A DNA stretch of 64,000 nucleotides from Microbispora amethystogenes (GCF_016863015.1 NZ_BOOB01000054.1:34791-98790); one strand, 5' to 3'. Shown: positions 1-8,402, counted from the stretch's first letter. Numbers and translations: made by a program. The notes: generated from the letters alone by a model not told the origin.

Positions 1-249
1 CGCATCCCGCGCGGGTCGCTCATGCACGGCGTGGAGATCTTCGAGCTGCGGCTGCCCACCGACACCATGGTGACCCTCGTCGTACGGAACGGGCGGTCGT
101 TCGTGCCCACGCCGACGACCCAGCTTCTGATCGGCGACCAGCTTCTCGTGGTCACCACGGCGGCGCAGCGGGAGACCGTCGAGCGCCGCCTGCGCGCGGT
201 CAGCCGCAAGGGCAAGCTGGCCGGCTGGTACGGCGAACGCGGCGGCTGA
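1..249 (+). CDS. C-terminal RCK_C (TrkA-C) domain of a probable potassium/proton antiporter (5' partial)
   Basis: The frame is open from base 1, so the gene starts before the window; 82 residues are visible. They resemble an RCK_C/TrkA-C fold: a short beta-strand run with 'IFELRLP', then 'VVRNGRSFVPTPTTQL' and 'GDQLLVVTT', followed by a basic tail. In CPA1-type antiporters this cytoplasmic domain follows about 12 membrane helices and binds a regulatory ligand. None of the membrane part is visible, so a TrkA/KefB-like protein or another RCK_C carrier remains possible. Confidence 0.7.
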   Translation, partial: RIPRGSLMHGVEIFELRLPTDTMVTLVVRNGRSFVPTPTTQLLIGDQLLVVTTAAQRETVERRLRAVSRKGKLAGWYGERGG

Positions 250-334
250 CGGTTCTTCTGGGGCTGCGCGAAGGGGACACCGGGGGGCAATAAACCGGGC
301 TGGAGTGGCGTTTGCGCTTGTTGGTTGAATACCA

Positions 335-361
335 TTAGCAATCGACCCGGTCGAGTGCCAG
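335..361 (+). promoter_or_regulatory. CIRCE-like HrcA operator upstream of the Ruc-like gene
   Basis: TTAGCAATC, nine bases, then GAGTGCCAG. The CIRCE consensus is TTAGCACTC-N9-GAGTGCTAA, so 8 of 9 and 7 of 9 positions match with the exact 9-base spacer. It ends 5 bases before the AGGAGG ribosome binding site at 366-371 of the zinc-ribbon gene. In Mycobacterium tuberculosis the homologous gene Rv0991c (ruc) belongs to the HrcA regulon, which supports the assignment. Confidence 0.7.
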
Positions 362-376
362 TCTCAGGAGGAGCGA

Positions 377-721
377 GTGCCCACCTACCAGTACGCCTGT
401 ACCGCTTGCGGGGAGCAGCTGGAGGCCGTTCAGAAGTTCTCTGACGACCCGCTCACGGAGTGCCCGGCCTGCCAGGGCAAGCTGCGCAAGGTGTTCTCCG
501 CCGTCGGCATCGTGTTCAAGGGCTCCGGCTTCTACCGGACCGACAGCCGTTTGTCGAGCTCGTCGACGACCACGTCCAGCACGACGACGCCGTCGAAGTC
601 CGCCGACTCCAACGGCTCGGGTGACTCGGGCGGTTCGGCCGCGCCCGCGAAGAAAGAGACCGCCTCGACCAGCACGTCGACGAGCACCTCCTCGTCGTCG
701 GGATCGACCGCCGCCGCCTGA
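377..721 (+). CDS. ruc: FmdB-type zinc-ribbon protein, Ruc-like redox-regulated chaperone
   Basis: A 114-residue protein with an N-terminal zinc ribbon (CTACG near residue 9 and CPAC near residue 32, two CxxC pairs), the conserved stretch 'GIVFKGSGFYRTDSR', and a disordered Ser/Thr/Gly/Ala-rich C-terminal half. This is the architecture of mycobacterial Rv0991c/Ruc, a heat-induced chaperone that is activated by oxidation of the zinc cysteines and works with the DnaK system. The GTG start is set by AGGAGG 6 bases upstream. The CIRCE-like site just upstream predicts HrcA-controlled heat induction. It stands alone between the antiporter and mtnP. Confidence 0.82.
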   Translation: MPTYQYACTACGEQLEAVQKFSDDPLTECPACQGKLRKVFSAVGIVFKGSGFYRTDSRLSSSSTTTSSTTTPSKSADSNGSGDSGGSAAPAKKETASTSTSTSTSSSSGSTAAA

Positions 722-792
722 GATTCTGAGGTTGTCCACAGGGGCCGCCGGACCGCGCCGGAGGCACGGCGCCGTTCGCTAGGGTCGGCCCC

Positions 793-1599
793 ATGGTCAA
801 TCGCGCAGACATCGGCGTCATCGGCGGATCCGGGCTCTACTCCCTGCTGGAGGACGCCCACGAGGTCGACGTGACGACGCCGTACGGCCCGCCCAGTGAC
901 ACGATCTCCGTGGGCCGCATCGGCGGCAGGTCCGTCGCGTTCATCCCCCGGCACGGCCGCGGCCACACGTATCCTCCGCACCGCATCCCCTACCGGGCCA
1001 ACATGTGGGCCCTGCGGTCACTTGGCGTCCGGCAGGTCCTCGCGCCCAGCGCGGTCGGGTCCCTGCGCCCCGAGATCGGCCCGGGCGCCCTCGTGATCCC
1101 CGACCAGCTCGTGGACCGCACCCAGAGCCGCGAGCAGACCTACTACGACGCGGGCGGCGCCGTCCACGTGTCGTTCTCCGACCCCTACTGCCCCACCGGC
1201 CGGGCCGCCGCCGCGGCCACGGCCCGCGACACCGGCTGGGACACGGTCGACGGTGGCACGCTGGTCGTGATCGAGGGTCCCCGCTTCTCCACCCGCGCCG
1301 AGTCGCAGTGGTACGCGGGCGCGGGCTGGTCGATCATCGGCATGACCGGGCACCCCGAGGCCGTTCTCGCCCGCGAGCTGGCCCTCTGCTACACGACGCT
1401 CGCCCTCGTCACCGACCACGACGCCGGAGTCGAGGCGGGCGAGGGGGTCACCCACGAGGAGGTGCTGGCCTTCTTCGCGGCCAACGTGGAGCGGATGCGC
1501 ACACTGGTCTCCCAGGTCGTGGAGGCCCTGCCGGAGGAGCGCCCCTGCCCCTGCGGCAACGCCCTCGACGGCATCAAGCTCCCGATCGATCTCCCCTGA
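793..1599 (+). CDS. mtnP: S-methyl-5'-thioadenosine phosphorylase
   Basis: 268 residues of the PNP/MTAP family: 'IGVIGGSGLY' phosphate-site start, 'PRHGRGHTYPPHRIPYRAN', 'VIEGPRFSTRAES' and 'MTGHPEAVLARELALCY'. The enzyme phosphorolyses methylthioadenosine, the by-product of polyamine synthesis and some SAM reactions, to adenine and methylthioribose-1-phosphate in the cytoplasm. The 'TGHPEA' segment in the base/ribose pocket matches the mycobacterial-type MTAP. The ATG follows 'AGGGTCGGCCCC', which could serve as a weak ribosome binding site. Length is normal for the family. Methylthioinosine phosphorylase is the closest alternative. Confidence 0.9.
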   Translation: MVNRADIGVIGGSGLYSLLEDAHEVDVTTPYGPPSDTISVGRIGGRSVAFIPRHGRGHTYPPHRIPYRANMWALRSLGVRQVLAPSAVGSLRPEIGPGALVIPDQLVDRTQSREQTYYDAGGAVHVSFSDPYCPTGRAAAAATARDTGWDTVDGGTLVVIEGPRFSTRAESQWYAGAGWSIIGMTGHPEAVLARELALCYTTLALVTDHDAGVEAGEGVTHEEVLAFFAANVERMRTLVSQVVEALPEERPCPCGNALDGIKLPIDLP

Positions 1600-1612
1600 T
1601 GGTCGGGTCGTC

Positions 1613-2206
1613 ATGCGCGCCCTGAAACGGCTCCCGGTGCGCCGTCGCCGTGCCCTCGCCGCGCTCCTCGCCGGGCTCGCGGCGGCGTGCGCGCTGTCGG
1701 CCGTACGGGCGCCGCGGGGCGTGGAGGTGCTCGCCGCCGCCCGCGACCTCGCCGGGGGCAGGCTCGCCGCCTCCGACGTGATGGTCGTACGGCTGCCGCC
1801 CGACGCCGTACCGGCCGGGGCGTACGCGGCCGGCTCCCCGGTGACCGGCAGGGTGGTCGCGGGCCCGCTCCGCCGGGGCGAGCCGCTCACCGACGCGCGC
1901 CTCCTCGGGCCGGGCCTGTTCCGGTTCTCCGGATCACCGGACTCGGTCGCGACGCCGGTCCGGATCGCGGACCCGGGCGCCGCCCGGCTGCTGTCGCCGG
2001 GGGACGTGATCGACGTCCTGGCGGCGTACGAGGACGGCCCCTTCGAGGCCCGGACGGTCGCCCAGCAGGTCCAGGTGATCGCCCGGCCGCCCGGTTCCAC
2101 GGACGGCGGAGGGCTGCTCGTGCTGGCCACCACTCCCGCCCAGGCAGCCGGGCTCGCCCAGGCCCAGGCACAGGGCAGGCTCTCGGTGACCATCCACCCC
2201 CGCTGA
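1613..2206 (+). CDS. SAF-domain (CpaB/RcpC-like) membrane-anchored protein
   Basis: 197 residues: a basic N-terminus, one membrane segment (about residues 15-32), then a SAF domain ('ARDLAGGRLAASDVMVVRLP', 'GRVVAGPLRRGEPLTDARLL') and an RcpC-like beta region ending in 'LSVTIHPR'. CpaB/RcpC proteins help assemble Flp/Tad pili at the periplasmic side of the membrane, but no other Tad gene is nearby, so the role here is open. The start lies 13 bases after the mtnP stop, suggesting co-transcription. Confidence 0.75.
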   Translation: MRALKRLPVRRRRALAALLAGLAAACALSAVRAPRGVEVLAAARDLAGGRLAASDVMVVRLPPDAVPAGAYAAGSPVTGRVVAGPLRRGEPLTDARLLGPGLFRFSGSPDSVATPVRIADPGAARLLSPGDVIDVLAAYEDGPFEARTVAQQVQVIARPPGSTDGGGLLVLATTPAQAAGLAQAQAQGRLSVTIHPR

Positions 2207-2256
2207 GCGGCTTCTCCGATGGACTGCACCGCCGGGCGGTGACAAGATACGCGACC

Positions 2257-2607
2257 ATGAGCAGCGCCGAGATCGACGACTACGTCGAGACCAAGCTCGA
2301 CCCGAAATACCGGGAACTCGTTGCGGCCCTGCGGGCCCTCATGGCCGAAGAGGCCCCCGAGGCGACCGAAGGCCTCACCTACGGCTCGCCCGCCTGGCGC
2401 GGCAAGAAGATGCTCGCGGTCATCAGCCAGAGCAAGACCCACCTCACCTTCGCCTTCGAGCGCGGCGCGGAGATGACGGACGCGCACGGCCTGCTCGAAG
2501 GAGTCGGCAAGAAGACCCGCCACGTCAAGATCAAGATAGTGGACGGAATCAACGAGGCGGCGCTGCGCGACTACATCGGCCAGGCCGTCCGGCTCGACGC
2601 GAGTTAG
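2257..2607 (+). CDS. DUF1801 (YdhG-like) small cytoplasmic protein
   Basis: 116 residues starting at ATG 2257 ('MSSAEIDDYVETKLDPKYR'). It shows the DUF1801 pattern: 'ALMAEEAPEATEGLTYGSPAW' is followed by 'KKMLAVISQSKTHLTFAFERG' and a C-terminal 'KIKIVDGINEAALRDYI'. Members are small alpha/beta proteins of unknown biochemical role. The open frame extends upstream, but this start removes the overlap with the SAF gene. The last four bases overlap the convergent peptidase gene. Confidence 0.8.
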   Translation: MSSAEIDDYVETKLDPKYRELVAALRALMAEEAPEATEGLTYGSPAWRGKKMLAVISQSKTHLTFAFERGAEMTDAHGLLEGVGKKTRHVKIKIVDGINEAALRDYIGQAVRLDAS

Positions 2608-3722
2608 GGCAGCAGCGAGCCGAGCTTGGGGTCGTACTCCCAGTGCCACGGCTCGAAGGGGCTGTGATAGGCCCAGTCGGGGTGGAACCAGCCGTACTTC
2701 TTGCCGTTGGCCTCAAGCCAGTTGAACTGGGCGGACCGGAAGCTCTGCACGCCGCCGCAGAGGTCGACGGCGAGCCCCAGCCCGTGGTTGCTCTTGCCCG
2801 GCGTGGCCGCGAACCCGGGCCGCCGGTAGTAGACGGCCTGCTGCTCGCCGAGGCTGCGGTAGCTGTCGGAGATGCACATCGGCGTGCCGAAGCGTTTCTT
2901 GTAGGCGAGGTTCAGGTCGGCGAAGGCGATCGCCGCGTCCGCCCGCAGGGTCTCCCCGCCCTGTGGGAGGGGGCACAGGATGTTCTTGGGGAGAAGGCCG
3001 TTCGGATACTGCTCCGCCTGCGCGATCCGGGTGGGATCGCAGCCGCCCGCGCCCTCTGTCCCCTGGCCGATCTTCACGCCAAGTTTGACCAGCGCCCTGG
3101 TCAGCGACCGGACCAGCGTCGTGGAGCGCTTACGCATGAGGGTGACCTGCGCGCTGAGCTGCGCCTCCTGGAGAAGGCTGGCCGCCCGTAGCTCCTGCGC
3201 CTCCTGCGCGAGCCGCTGCTGACCTTCGAGCAGCTTCGACGCCTCGCTGAGAACGGTGTTGTGCCCGGCGACCAGATGCTGCATGTCGCTCATCCTGCGC
3301 AGGATGGCCGTGCCGTCCCCACCGGCGATGAACGGGCTGAGGCCCCCGACCGAGGGATCCTGGTAGAGCGACGCCGCCAGGTCGGACAACGGCTTGCGCA
3401 GTCTGTTGAGCTCGGCCGTGGCCTGCTGGAGACGGGTGAGCTTGCCCGCAAGCTCCTTCTCCACGCCGGCGAACTTCTTCTGCCGCGCCACCAAAGCCCG
3501 GTTCGCGTCCTCGATCGACTTGTAGGCCTTCTGGGCCTCACGCCGCAGCTCAGTCAAGGAGGTGGGCTCCTTGCCGAGCTCGCCGGCCCACACGGCGGCG
3601 TCCGTACGGGCGCTCGCGTCGACGGTCGTACGCGCCGATGCCGCCGCGGCCGTGGAGGCACCGGTGAGCGAGGTCATCACCGTGACGACCGCGATCAGCC
3701 CGGCCGACCGAGGAGATGACAC
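2604..3722 (-). CDS. Secreted M15-family D-alanyl-D-alanine carboxypeptidase (VanY-like) with coiled coil
   Basis: 372 residues. A signal peptide (about 1-28, ending near 'STAAAASA') is followed by a long helical region (about 60-215) rich in Lys, Glu, Gln and Leu, typical of the coiled coils fused to actinobacterial peptidoglycan hydrolases. The C-terminal M15B domain carries the zinc ligands in 'SNHGLGLAVDLCGG' (HxxxxxxD) and 'EPWHWEY'. It should trim the terminal D-Ala of stem peptides outside the membrane. It runs convergent with the DUF1801 gene with a 4-base overlap, leaving no room for a terminator. Confidence 0.88.
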   Translation of the reverse strand: MSSPRSAGLIAVVTVMTSLTGASTAAAASARTTVDASARTDAAVWAGELGKEPTSLTELRREAQKAYKSIEDANRALVARQKKFAGVEKELAGKLTRLQQATAELNRLRKPLSDLAASLYQDPSVGGLSPFIAGGDGTAILRRMSDMQHLVAGHNTVLSEASKLLEGQQRLAQEAQELRAASLLQEAQLSAQVTLMRKRSTTLVRSLTRALVKLGVKIGQGTEGAGGCDPTRIAQAEQYPNGLLPKNILCPLPQGGETLRADAAIAFADLNLAYKKRFGTPMCISDSYRSLGEQQAVYYRRPGFAATPGKSNHGLGLAVDLCGGVQSFRSAQFNWLEANGKKYGWFHPDWAYHSPFEPWHWEYDPKLGSLLP

Positions 3723-3860
3723 GCTCCGACTCCCCCGTTTGCGAACTCGTGACCTGGGTCAGGGACGCACGTTACTACAGCGTCCGGTGGGCCGGTGCCC
3801 TGGTTCGCTCAAGCGCTATCGACCGATCACGTCGCGTTTGCGCCTTTCCCGCTCATGCGC

Positions 3861-4427
3861 CTACTGCCCGCCACCCTCCCGGCAGGCATCCCAGAGCCAC
3901 GTGCCCTCCCATTCCGGAGCACACGCCGGGCGTTCCTTCCGGGGTTCCGGCTGTTTGATTGGCTGCCTTTTCTCCGGCACGCTCCGGGGGACCGCCTTCC
4001 AGACCCGCCCGACGACCGGCACGGGAACAGCGGGAAGCCGCACCAGCCCCTCATAGCGACGCGCCGGCCCGTACGGCTCCGGCACCGGCGTCGGTTCCAG
4101 CAGCGCCTTTGCCGTCCGCGCGGCCCGGTCGGGGTCCGGTAGCGGCCGCGCCCCCGACGCCGCCTCGGCGGCCAGCCCCGGCCCGGCACCTCGTACGCCG
4201 CCGACAGGCTCGGTGAGCACGCGCCGGGCCTCATCCGCCAGGCCGCTCCGCGTGCGTTCCCCGTAGCCCGCGAGATCGGCCACGAGCAAGCCTGAAGCCA
4301 GGATCCCCGGCGCGATCATCGCCGCGACGAGCGTCATCGATCGCCGCCGCAGGGATCCGCGTCGTGTTACGGTCACAGCCAGCGACGGTAAGGGGCCTCC
4401 CTGGTGCGAGCGGCGGCGAGTTGCCAT
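3861..4427 (-). CDS. Hypothetical single-pass membrane protein with Pro/Arg-rich tail
   Basis: I do not recognise a family. From ATG 4427 the product is 188 residues: a basic N-terminus, one hydrophobic segment 'MTLVAAMIAPGILASGLLVA' (about residues 31-50), and a Pro/Arg/Glu-rich outer region ending 'EWEGTWLWDACREGGGQ'. The frame continues upstream across the tRNA gene, which cannot be coding, so the start must be 4427 or a later GTG near 4380. Codon usage is like the neighbours. A spurious frame is possible. Confidence 0.5.
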   Translation of the reverse strand: MATRRRSHQGGPLPSLAVTVTRRGSLRRRSMTLVAAMIAPGILASGLLVADLAGYGERTRSGLADEARRVLTEPVGGVRGAGPGLAAEAASGARPLPDPDRAARTAKALLEPTPVPEPYGPARRYEGLVRLPAVPVPVVGRVWKAVPRSVPEKRQPIKQPEPRKERPACAPEWEGTWLWDACREGGGQ

Positions 4428-4532
4428 GCCTTTACCGCAGGTCGGCCGACCGATGACCACCGACTTCTCCACCGCACCCCGGGTGGAGGCGCAAGCGCCC
4501 CAACCTTTCGCTAGGCTTAGCACCGCACACTT

Positions 4533-4605
4533 GCCTCCGTAGCTCAGGGGATAGAGCACCGCTCTCCTAAAGCGGGTGCCGCAGGTTCGAATCCTGCCGG
4601 GGGCA
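4533..4605 (+). tRNA. tRNA-Arg (anticodon CCT)
   Basis: A complete cloverleaf. The acceptor pairs GCCTCCG with CGGGGGC (one T-G pair), the D arm is AGCTCAGGGGATAGAGC, and the anticodon stem CCGCT/AGCGG encloses the loop CTCCTAA, giving anticodon CCT (reads AGG). The T arm is GCAGG-TTCGAAT-CCTGC and the discriminator base is A. CCA is not encoded. No duplicated 3' end that would mark an integrated element is visible nearby. Confidence 0.95.
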
Positions 4606-4878
4606 CATATCCCATCAAAGTGTGGGGATGAGCGGACAATTTCCAACGTGTCGGCGCACAGATGACAGCGATCCAGCCGCCGCCTACCGTCCCTCGCCTC
4701 ACCTCTACCGCCCAGCACATCACCTGCCCCCAGGCTGCCTGGCGACGACGTACGTCCGCTTGCAGGTCCAGACGGAGCTCCGGGGCCGGCGACTCCCCCG
4801 GCGCGACGTCATGGCTGATGGAGAGGAGCGCGCGGCCGGTCGAGGCCTGCAAGCCGGAGCGCCTCGGTGGTGACGTCG

Positions 4879-5706
4879 TCAGACGACGATCACTTCGAGG
4901 CCGGTGTCGCTCAACCGGGCGACTTCCGTGGGGTCGGCGCCGTCGTCGGTCACGAGCACGTCGATGTCCTCAATAGGGGCGATGGGAGTGAAGCCGCGGC
5001 GCCCGACCTTGCTGGAGTCGGCGACGACGACCTTTCGGGTGGCCCGTCGCACGATTGTCGCGCCGACCTCGGCCACGAGCTGGTGCGGTGTGGTCAGGCC
5101 CCCGTCGGCGCTCAGGCCGTCGCACCCGAGGACCGCGACGTCGGCGCTGACCCCCTCGAACGCGGCCACCGCCTGGGGGCCGACGAAGGCCATGTAGGCG
5201 GGCAGGTACAGGCCGCCGACGGCCACCAGGTGAGGATCACCCCAGGCGCTGACGTCGTCGATGATCGGCAGGGAGTTGGTGACCACGGTCAGGGACGTCT
5301 GCGCGGATGCGTCCAGGCTTGCGGCGACCCGGGCAACCGTGGACCCGGAGTAGAAGAAGACCACCGAGGCGTGGTCGAGGAGGGTGGCGGCTCGACGGGC
5401 GATCTTGAACTTGGCCTCGGCGTTGCGCTGAGCGGCCTCGGCGTACTGCCGGGAGGTCGGGGTGTGCGCGGGGCGGCCGGCGCCGCCGCGAACCCTGGTG
5501 ATCAGCCCCTCGGCGACCATGGCGTTCAGGTCGCGCCGCACCGACATCTCGGTGAGGCCGAACTCGTCGGCGAGCTCCTTTACGCTGACGAACTCCTTGC
5601 CGTCGAGGAGCTCGAGCACGCGCGCACGGCGTTCGCGCGTACGCAGTCGGGGAGGGCTGAGCTCGGACTCACGTACGGAAGAGGACTGGGTCACCACACC
5701 GCCCAT
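4879..5706 (-). CDS. DeoR/GlpR-family transcriptional repressor
   Basis: 275 residues. The N-terminal DeoR helix-turn-helix ('ERRARVLELLDGKEFVSVKE', then 'FGLTEMSVRRDLNAM', about residues 25-75) precedes a DeoRC sugar-phosphate sensor domain ('VVFFYSGSTVARVA', 'VTNSLPIID', 'DGLSADGGLTTPH', 'KVVVADSSKVGRRGF'). Such proteins repress sugar or polyol catabolic operons until a phosphorylated intermediate binds. The gene sits beside the acetyltransferase/permease/flavoprotein island. GTTCG repeats in front of it recur at the 8.2-8.3 kb divergent promoter, so it probably controls both that island and itself. Confidence 0.88.
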   Translation of the reverse strand: MGGVVTQSSSVRESELSPPRLRTRERRARVLELLDGKEFVSVKELADEFGLTEMSVRRDLNAMVAEGLITRVRGGAGRPAHTPTSRQYAEAAQRNAEAKFKIARRAATLLDHASVVFFYSGSTVARVAASLDASAQTSLTVVTNSLPIIDDVSAWGDPHLVAVGGLYLPAYMAFVGPQAVAAFEGVSADVAVLGCDGLSADGGLTTPHQLVAEVGATIVRRATRKVVVADSSKVGRRGFTPIAPIEDIDVLVTDDGADPTEVARLSDTGLEVIVV

Positions 5707-5757
5707 GTTCGCATCCTGTTCGGTTCATGCACAACACAACACCGAGGTGTGCGTTCG
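5707..5757 (-). promoter_or_regulatory. Putative DeoR operator: three GTTCG repeats
   Basis: GTTCG occurs at 5707, 5718 and 5753, directly upstream of the DeoR start. The first two are 11 bases apart, about one helical turn. DeoR/GlpR proteins often bind short direct repeats of this kind. The same word recurs as CGAAC/GTTCG in the 8217-8287 region. This is inferred from pattern only. Confidence 0.4.
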
Positions 5758-5799
5758 CACAGTTGGGCTCGACGTACGCCATGGAACTGTCGAGCGTGC

Positions 5800-6399
5800 C
5801 TAAAGGACGTCGGAGCGCCAGCCGGTGGCGTCCTGCTCGGTGATCTCGCGCAGGATCCGGGCGGGGTTACCGGCGGCGATGACGCGTGCGGGGACGTCCC
5901 GGGTCACGACGGCCCCGGAGCCGACGATCGCGCCGTCGCCGATGGTCACGCCGGGGTTGACGGTGACCCCGCCTCCTATCCACACGCCGTCGCCGATCGT
6001 CACGGGCTTGGCGTAGCAGGCTCCGGCGACGCGCTCGGCGGGATCGACGGCGTGGTTGGAGGTGTAGATGCTCACGCGCGGTCCGAGCAGGACGTTGTCG
6101 CCGATCGTGATTCGTGCGCCGTCGAGCATGACGGCGTCGAAGTTGGCGTAGAAGCCGGCGCCGACGCTGATGTTGTAGCCGAACTCGCACCGGAAGGTGG
6201 GCTCGAAGTGGGCGCCGGGACCGACGTTGTCGAGCAGGTCACGCAGGAGGGCCTCACGGTGGGCCTGGGGAGCGCCGAAGCTGTCGTTGTAGGCGTTGGT
6301 GAGCAGCACGGCCCGCTGGCGGGCGGCGACCAGTTCGTCGGTCAGGTCGTTGTACATCCGCCCGGTGAGGATGTGGGCGCGTTGTGCCTCGAGGCTCAC
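5800..6399 (-). CDS. Maltose/galactoside O-acetyltransferase (left-handed beta-helix family)
   Basis: 199 residues from GTG 6399, which has AGGAG at good spacing. The Mac N-terminal domain ('ILTGRMYNDLTDELVAAR', 'FGAPQAHREALLRDLL') is followed by hexapeptide repeats ('ITIGDNVLLGPRVSIYTSNH', 'VTIGDGVWIGGGVTVNPGVT', 'IGDGAIVGSGAVVTRDVPA'). The conserved 'SNHAVD' holds the catalytic His. It acetylates a sugar hydroxyl from acetyl-CoA, commonly to detoxify non-metabolised sugars. It lies between the DeoR repressor and the permease on the same strand, so it likely belongs to the island's regulon. Confidence 0.85.
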   Translation of the reverse strand: MSLEAQRAHILTGRMYNDLTDELVAARQRAVLLTNAYNDSFGAPQAHREALLRDLLDNVGPGAHFEPTFRCEFGYNISVGAGFYANFDAVMLDGARITIGDNVLLGPRVSIYTSNHAVDPAERVAGACYAKPVTIGDGVWIGGGVTVNPGVTIGDGAIVGSGAVVTRDVPARVIAAGNPARILREITEQDATGWRSDVL

Positions 6400-6519
6400 G
6401 GTTGTCTCCTGCGGCGTTCGGTTTTCGTGTCGGTGCACGATGTGGGGTGGTGCGCGGGTGCCTGCGCGACCGGCTTCGAGCCGGGCCGCGCAGGCGCAGG
6501 GCGCGGTGCTCGTTGAGGA

Positions 6520-8082
6520 TCAAGTGTTGCGGACGTCGGCCACCGACGCTGACGGGGCCTCTCCCGCGGTGAGCATGACCTGCATGCGGTCGTAGCGTTC
6601 GCGCGAGCTTCGGCGAAGCCACAGTGCGTACCCACTCCCGAGCAAGCCGAAGAGGATCAGCAGGCCGATCAGGATCCAGGTGAGAACCTGGGAGGCACCC
6701 AGCAGGAGGTCGAGGCTGGACAACGCCAAGACGAGGATGCTCCCGAGACCCGCGATGGCGAGCAGCGGAGCGATGACGGTGTGCCAGCGCCGCTTGTCGA
6801 CGTCGTTGCGGCGGAAGAAGACGAAGATGGCCACGCCGGCCAGGATCTGCGCCGTGACGATGCCGATGGTCCCGATGCCGGCGAGCCAGGTGAACAGGGT
6901 CGTGTAGGGGTCCAGGCCCGCGATGGCGAAGCCGGCGACCACGGCCGCGGCGCTGATGGTCTGAACCGTAGCGGCGACGTGAGGGGTCTTCTGGACCTTG
7001 CGGGTGTGGCCGAGACGGTTCCAGACCAGGCCCTGGCGGCCCAGCGCGTACAGGTAGCGCGAGAGGTTGTTGTGGAAGGTGACGATCGCGGCGAACAAGG
7101 CGGTGATGATCAGGACCTGGAAGGTGTGCGCGATCCAGCCACCGAGCACGGTGTCCGCGACGAAGAAGATCAGGTTGCCGGACTCCTTCTGGGCCACGGC
7201 CTGGGCGTCGTCGACGCCGATGGCGTTGATGACCAGGTAGGAGGTCAGTGCGTAGACGCAGGCCATGAAGACGACGGCGAAGTAGGTGGCGCGGGGGATC
7301 GTGCGCCGGGGGTTCTTGGCCTCCTCGGCATAGATGGCCGATCCTTCGAACCCGATGAACGTCGTGTGGGCGAGCATGACGGACACCCCGACACCGGCGG
7401 CGAAGACGGTGGGAATGGAGAACGGGGTGAGGCTGAAGCCCTCACTCGCGGCGGCGGTGTCGGAGCTGAACACGATCCCGGCGCCCAGGGTCAGGAGCAT
7501 GGTGCACTCGAGGGTGATGAGCACGCCCAGAATGACGCCGCCGGCGTGGACGCCCTGTAGTCCCAGTGCGAGGCAGGCGAGCATCGCGACGATCGCGCAC
7601 ACCCACCAGGGCACGTCGACGCCTGCCGCGTCGTGCAGCAGTGAGGACAGGTAGTAGCCGAAGCCGCCGTACAGGGAGAACTGGATGCAGCTGTAGGCGA
7701 AGACGGTCACCGCGGCCGACCCGAGTCCGACGACGCGGCCCAGGCCGAGGGTGGTGTAGGCGTACAGGGCGCCGGCGTTGGTCACGTGCCGGCTCATGGC
7801 CAGGTAGCCCACCGCGAACAGCAGCAGGATGCCCGCGGCGATGATGAACGCGCCGGGGGTTCCGGCGCCGTTGCCGAGGCCGATCATGATCGGCACGAGG
7901 CCGACCACGCCGGTCAGGGGCGAGGCCGCGGCGATGATGTAGAAGGCGATCGCCGGCGCGCCGAGCGAGTTGGGCTTGAGCCCGTGATCGCCCGAGTGCG
8001 TCTTGCCTCCATCGGTGAGGGCGGATGAGGAGCCGGGGCCCGGTGCGGCCTGGGGTGAGTCCTGATGGGGCTGCGTCTGCAT
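6520..8082 (-). CDS. APC-superfamily amino acid/amine permease
   Basis: About 520 residues with 12 or more hydrophobic segments. It carries the APC start 'ASPLTGVVGLVPIMIGLGNG' and the helix-6 region 'TFIGFEGSAIYAEEAKNP'. The hydrophilic N-terminus (about 40 residues) and Arg-rich C-terminus should face the cytoplasm. It is a proton- or sodium-coupled importer of an amino acid or amine; the substrate cannot be read from sequence. It is transcribed divergently from the GlpA-like flavoprotein operon, so it may import that pathway's substrate. GTG 8094 is an alternative start. Confidence 0.82.
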   Translation of the reverse strand: MQTQPHQDSPQAAPGPGSSSALTDGGKTHSGDHGLKPNSLGAPAIAFYIIAAASPLTGVVGLVPIMIGLGNGAGTPGAFIIAAGILLLFAVGYLAMSRHVTNAGALYAYTTLGLGRVVGLGSAAVTVFAYSCIQFSLYGGFGYYLSSLLHDAAGVDVPWWVCAIVAMLACLALGLQGVHAGGVILGVLITLECTMLLTLGAGIVFSSDTAAASEGFSLTPFSIPTVFAAGVGVSVMLAHTTFIGFEGSAIYAEEAKNPRRTIPRATYFAVVFMACVYALTSYLVINAIGVDDAQAVAQKESGNLIFFVADTVLGGWIAHTFQVLIITALFAAIVTFHNNLSRYLYALGRQGLVWNRLGHTRKVQKTPHVAATVQTISAAAVVAGFAIAGLDPYTTLFTWLAGIGTIGIVTAQILAGVAIFVFFRRNDVDKRRWHTVIAPLLAIAGLGSILVLALSSLDLLLGASQVLTWILIGLLILFGLLGSGYALWLRRSSRERYDRMQVMLTAGEAPSASVADVRNT

Positions 8083-8216
8083 CGATGTGCCCACTTTCTT
8101 CTTGCGGCACGGCACGTGGGGCGTGCGGGCCGCCGAACGGTCCGAGGCACCCAGATCTCAAGGGCAGGGCAGGCCCCGCTGCCCGGCCCTTGACGCCTCG
8201 TTGTATTGCGGAGCAT

Positions 8217-8287
8217 CGAACATCGTTCTGGTTCACATGTCAACACTTGCCTGTTTTTTGCGATAGTGAGTAATGTTCGAAACGAAC
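8217..8287. promoter_or_regulatory. Divergent control region with CGAAC/GTTCG half-sites
   Basis: The 320-base gap 8083-8402 separates the permease from the flavoprotein operon. It contains CGAAC-at-CGTTC-tg-GTTC at 8217-8234 and a perfect palindrome GTTCG-AAA-CGAAC at 8275-8287. These share the GTTCG word found before the DeoR gene, which makes this the likely operator of the catabolic island. Apart from these half-sites I see no gene or other structure in the gap. Confidence 0.45.
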
Positions 8288-8402
8288 TTCAGATCCACCG
8301 CTTCGAACAGAATTTGATCGTAGGTGGTGGTTCCGGCCGCGGGTCGCGGATCCAGCGGCGATGACGCCGCCCGGCGTCGTTCTCGAGACGGAGGTGAGGC
8401 CG

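Noticed and set aside
1018..2649. 543-codon minus-strand frame over mtnP and the SAF gene
   Set aside because: Antisense to well-supported genes and low in complexity.
4533..4605. tRNA-Arg gene as attachment site of an integrated element
   Set aside because: No integrase gene and no repeated tRNA 3' end were seen in the downstream 10 kb.
4867..6516. 549-codon plus-strand frame over the DeoR and acetyltransferase genes
   Set aside because: Shadow of two genes with clear family motifs on the other strand.
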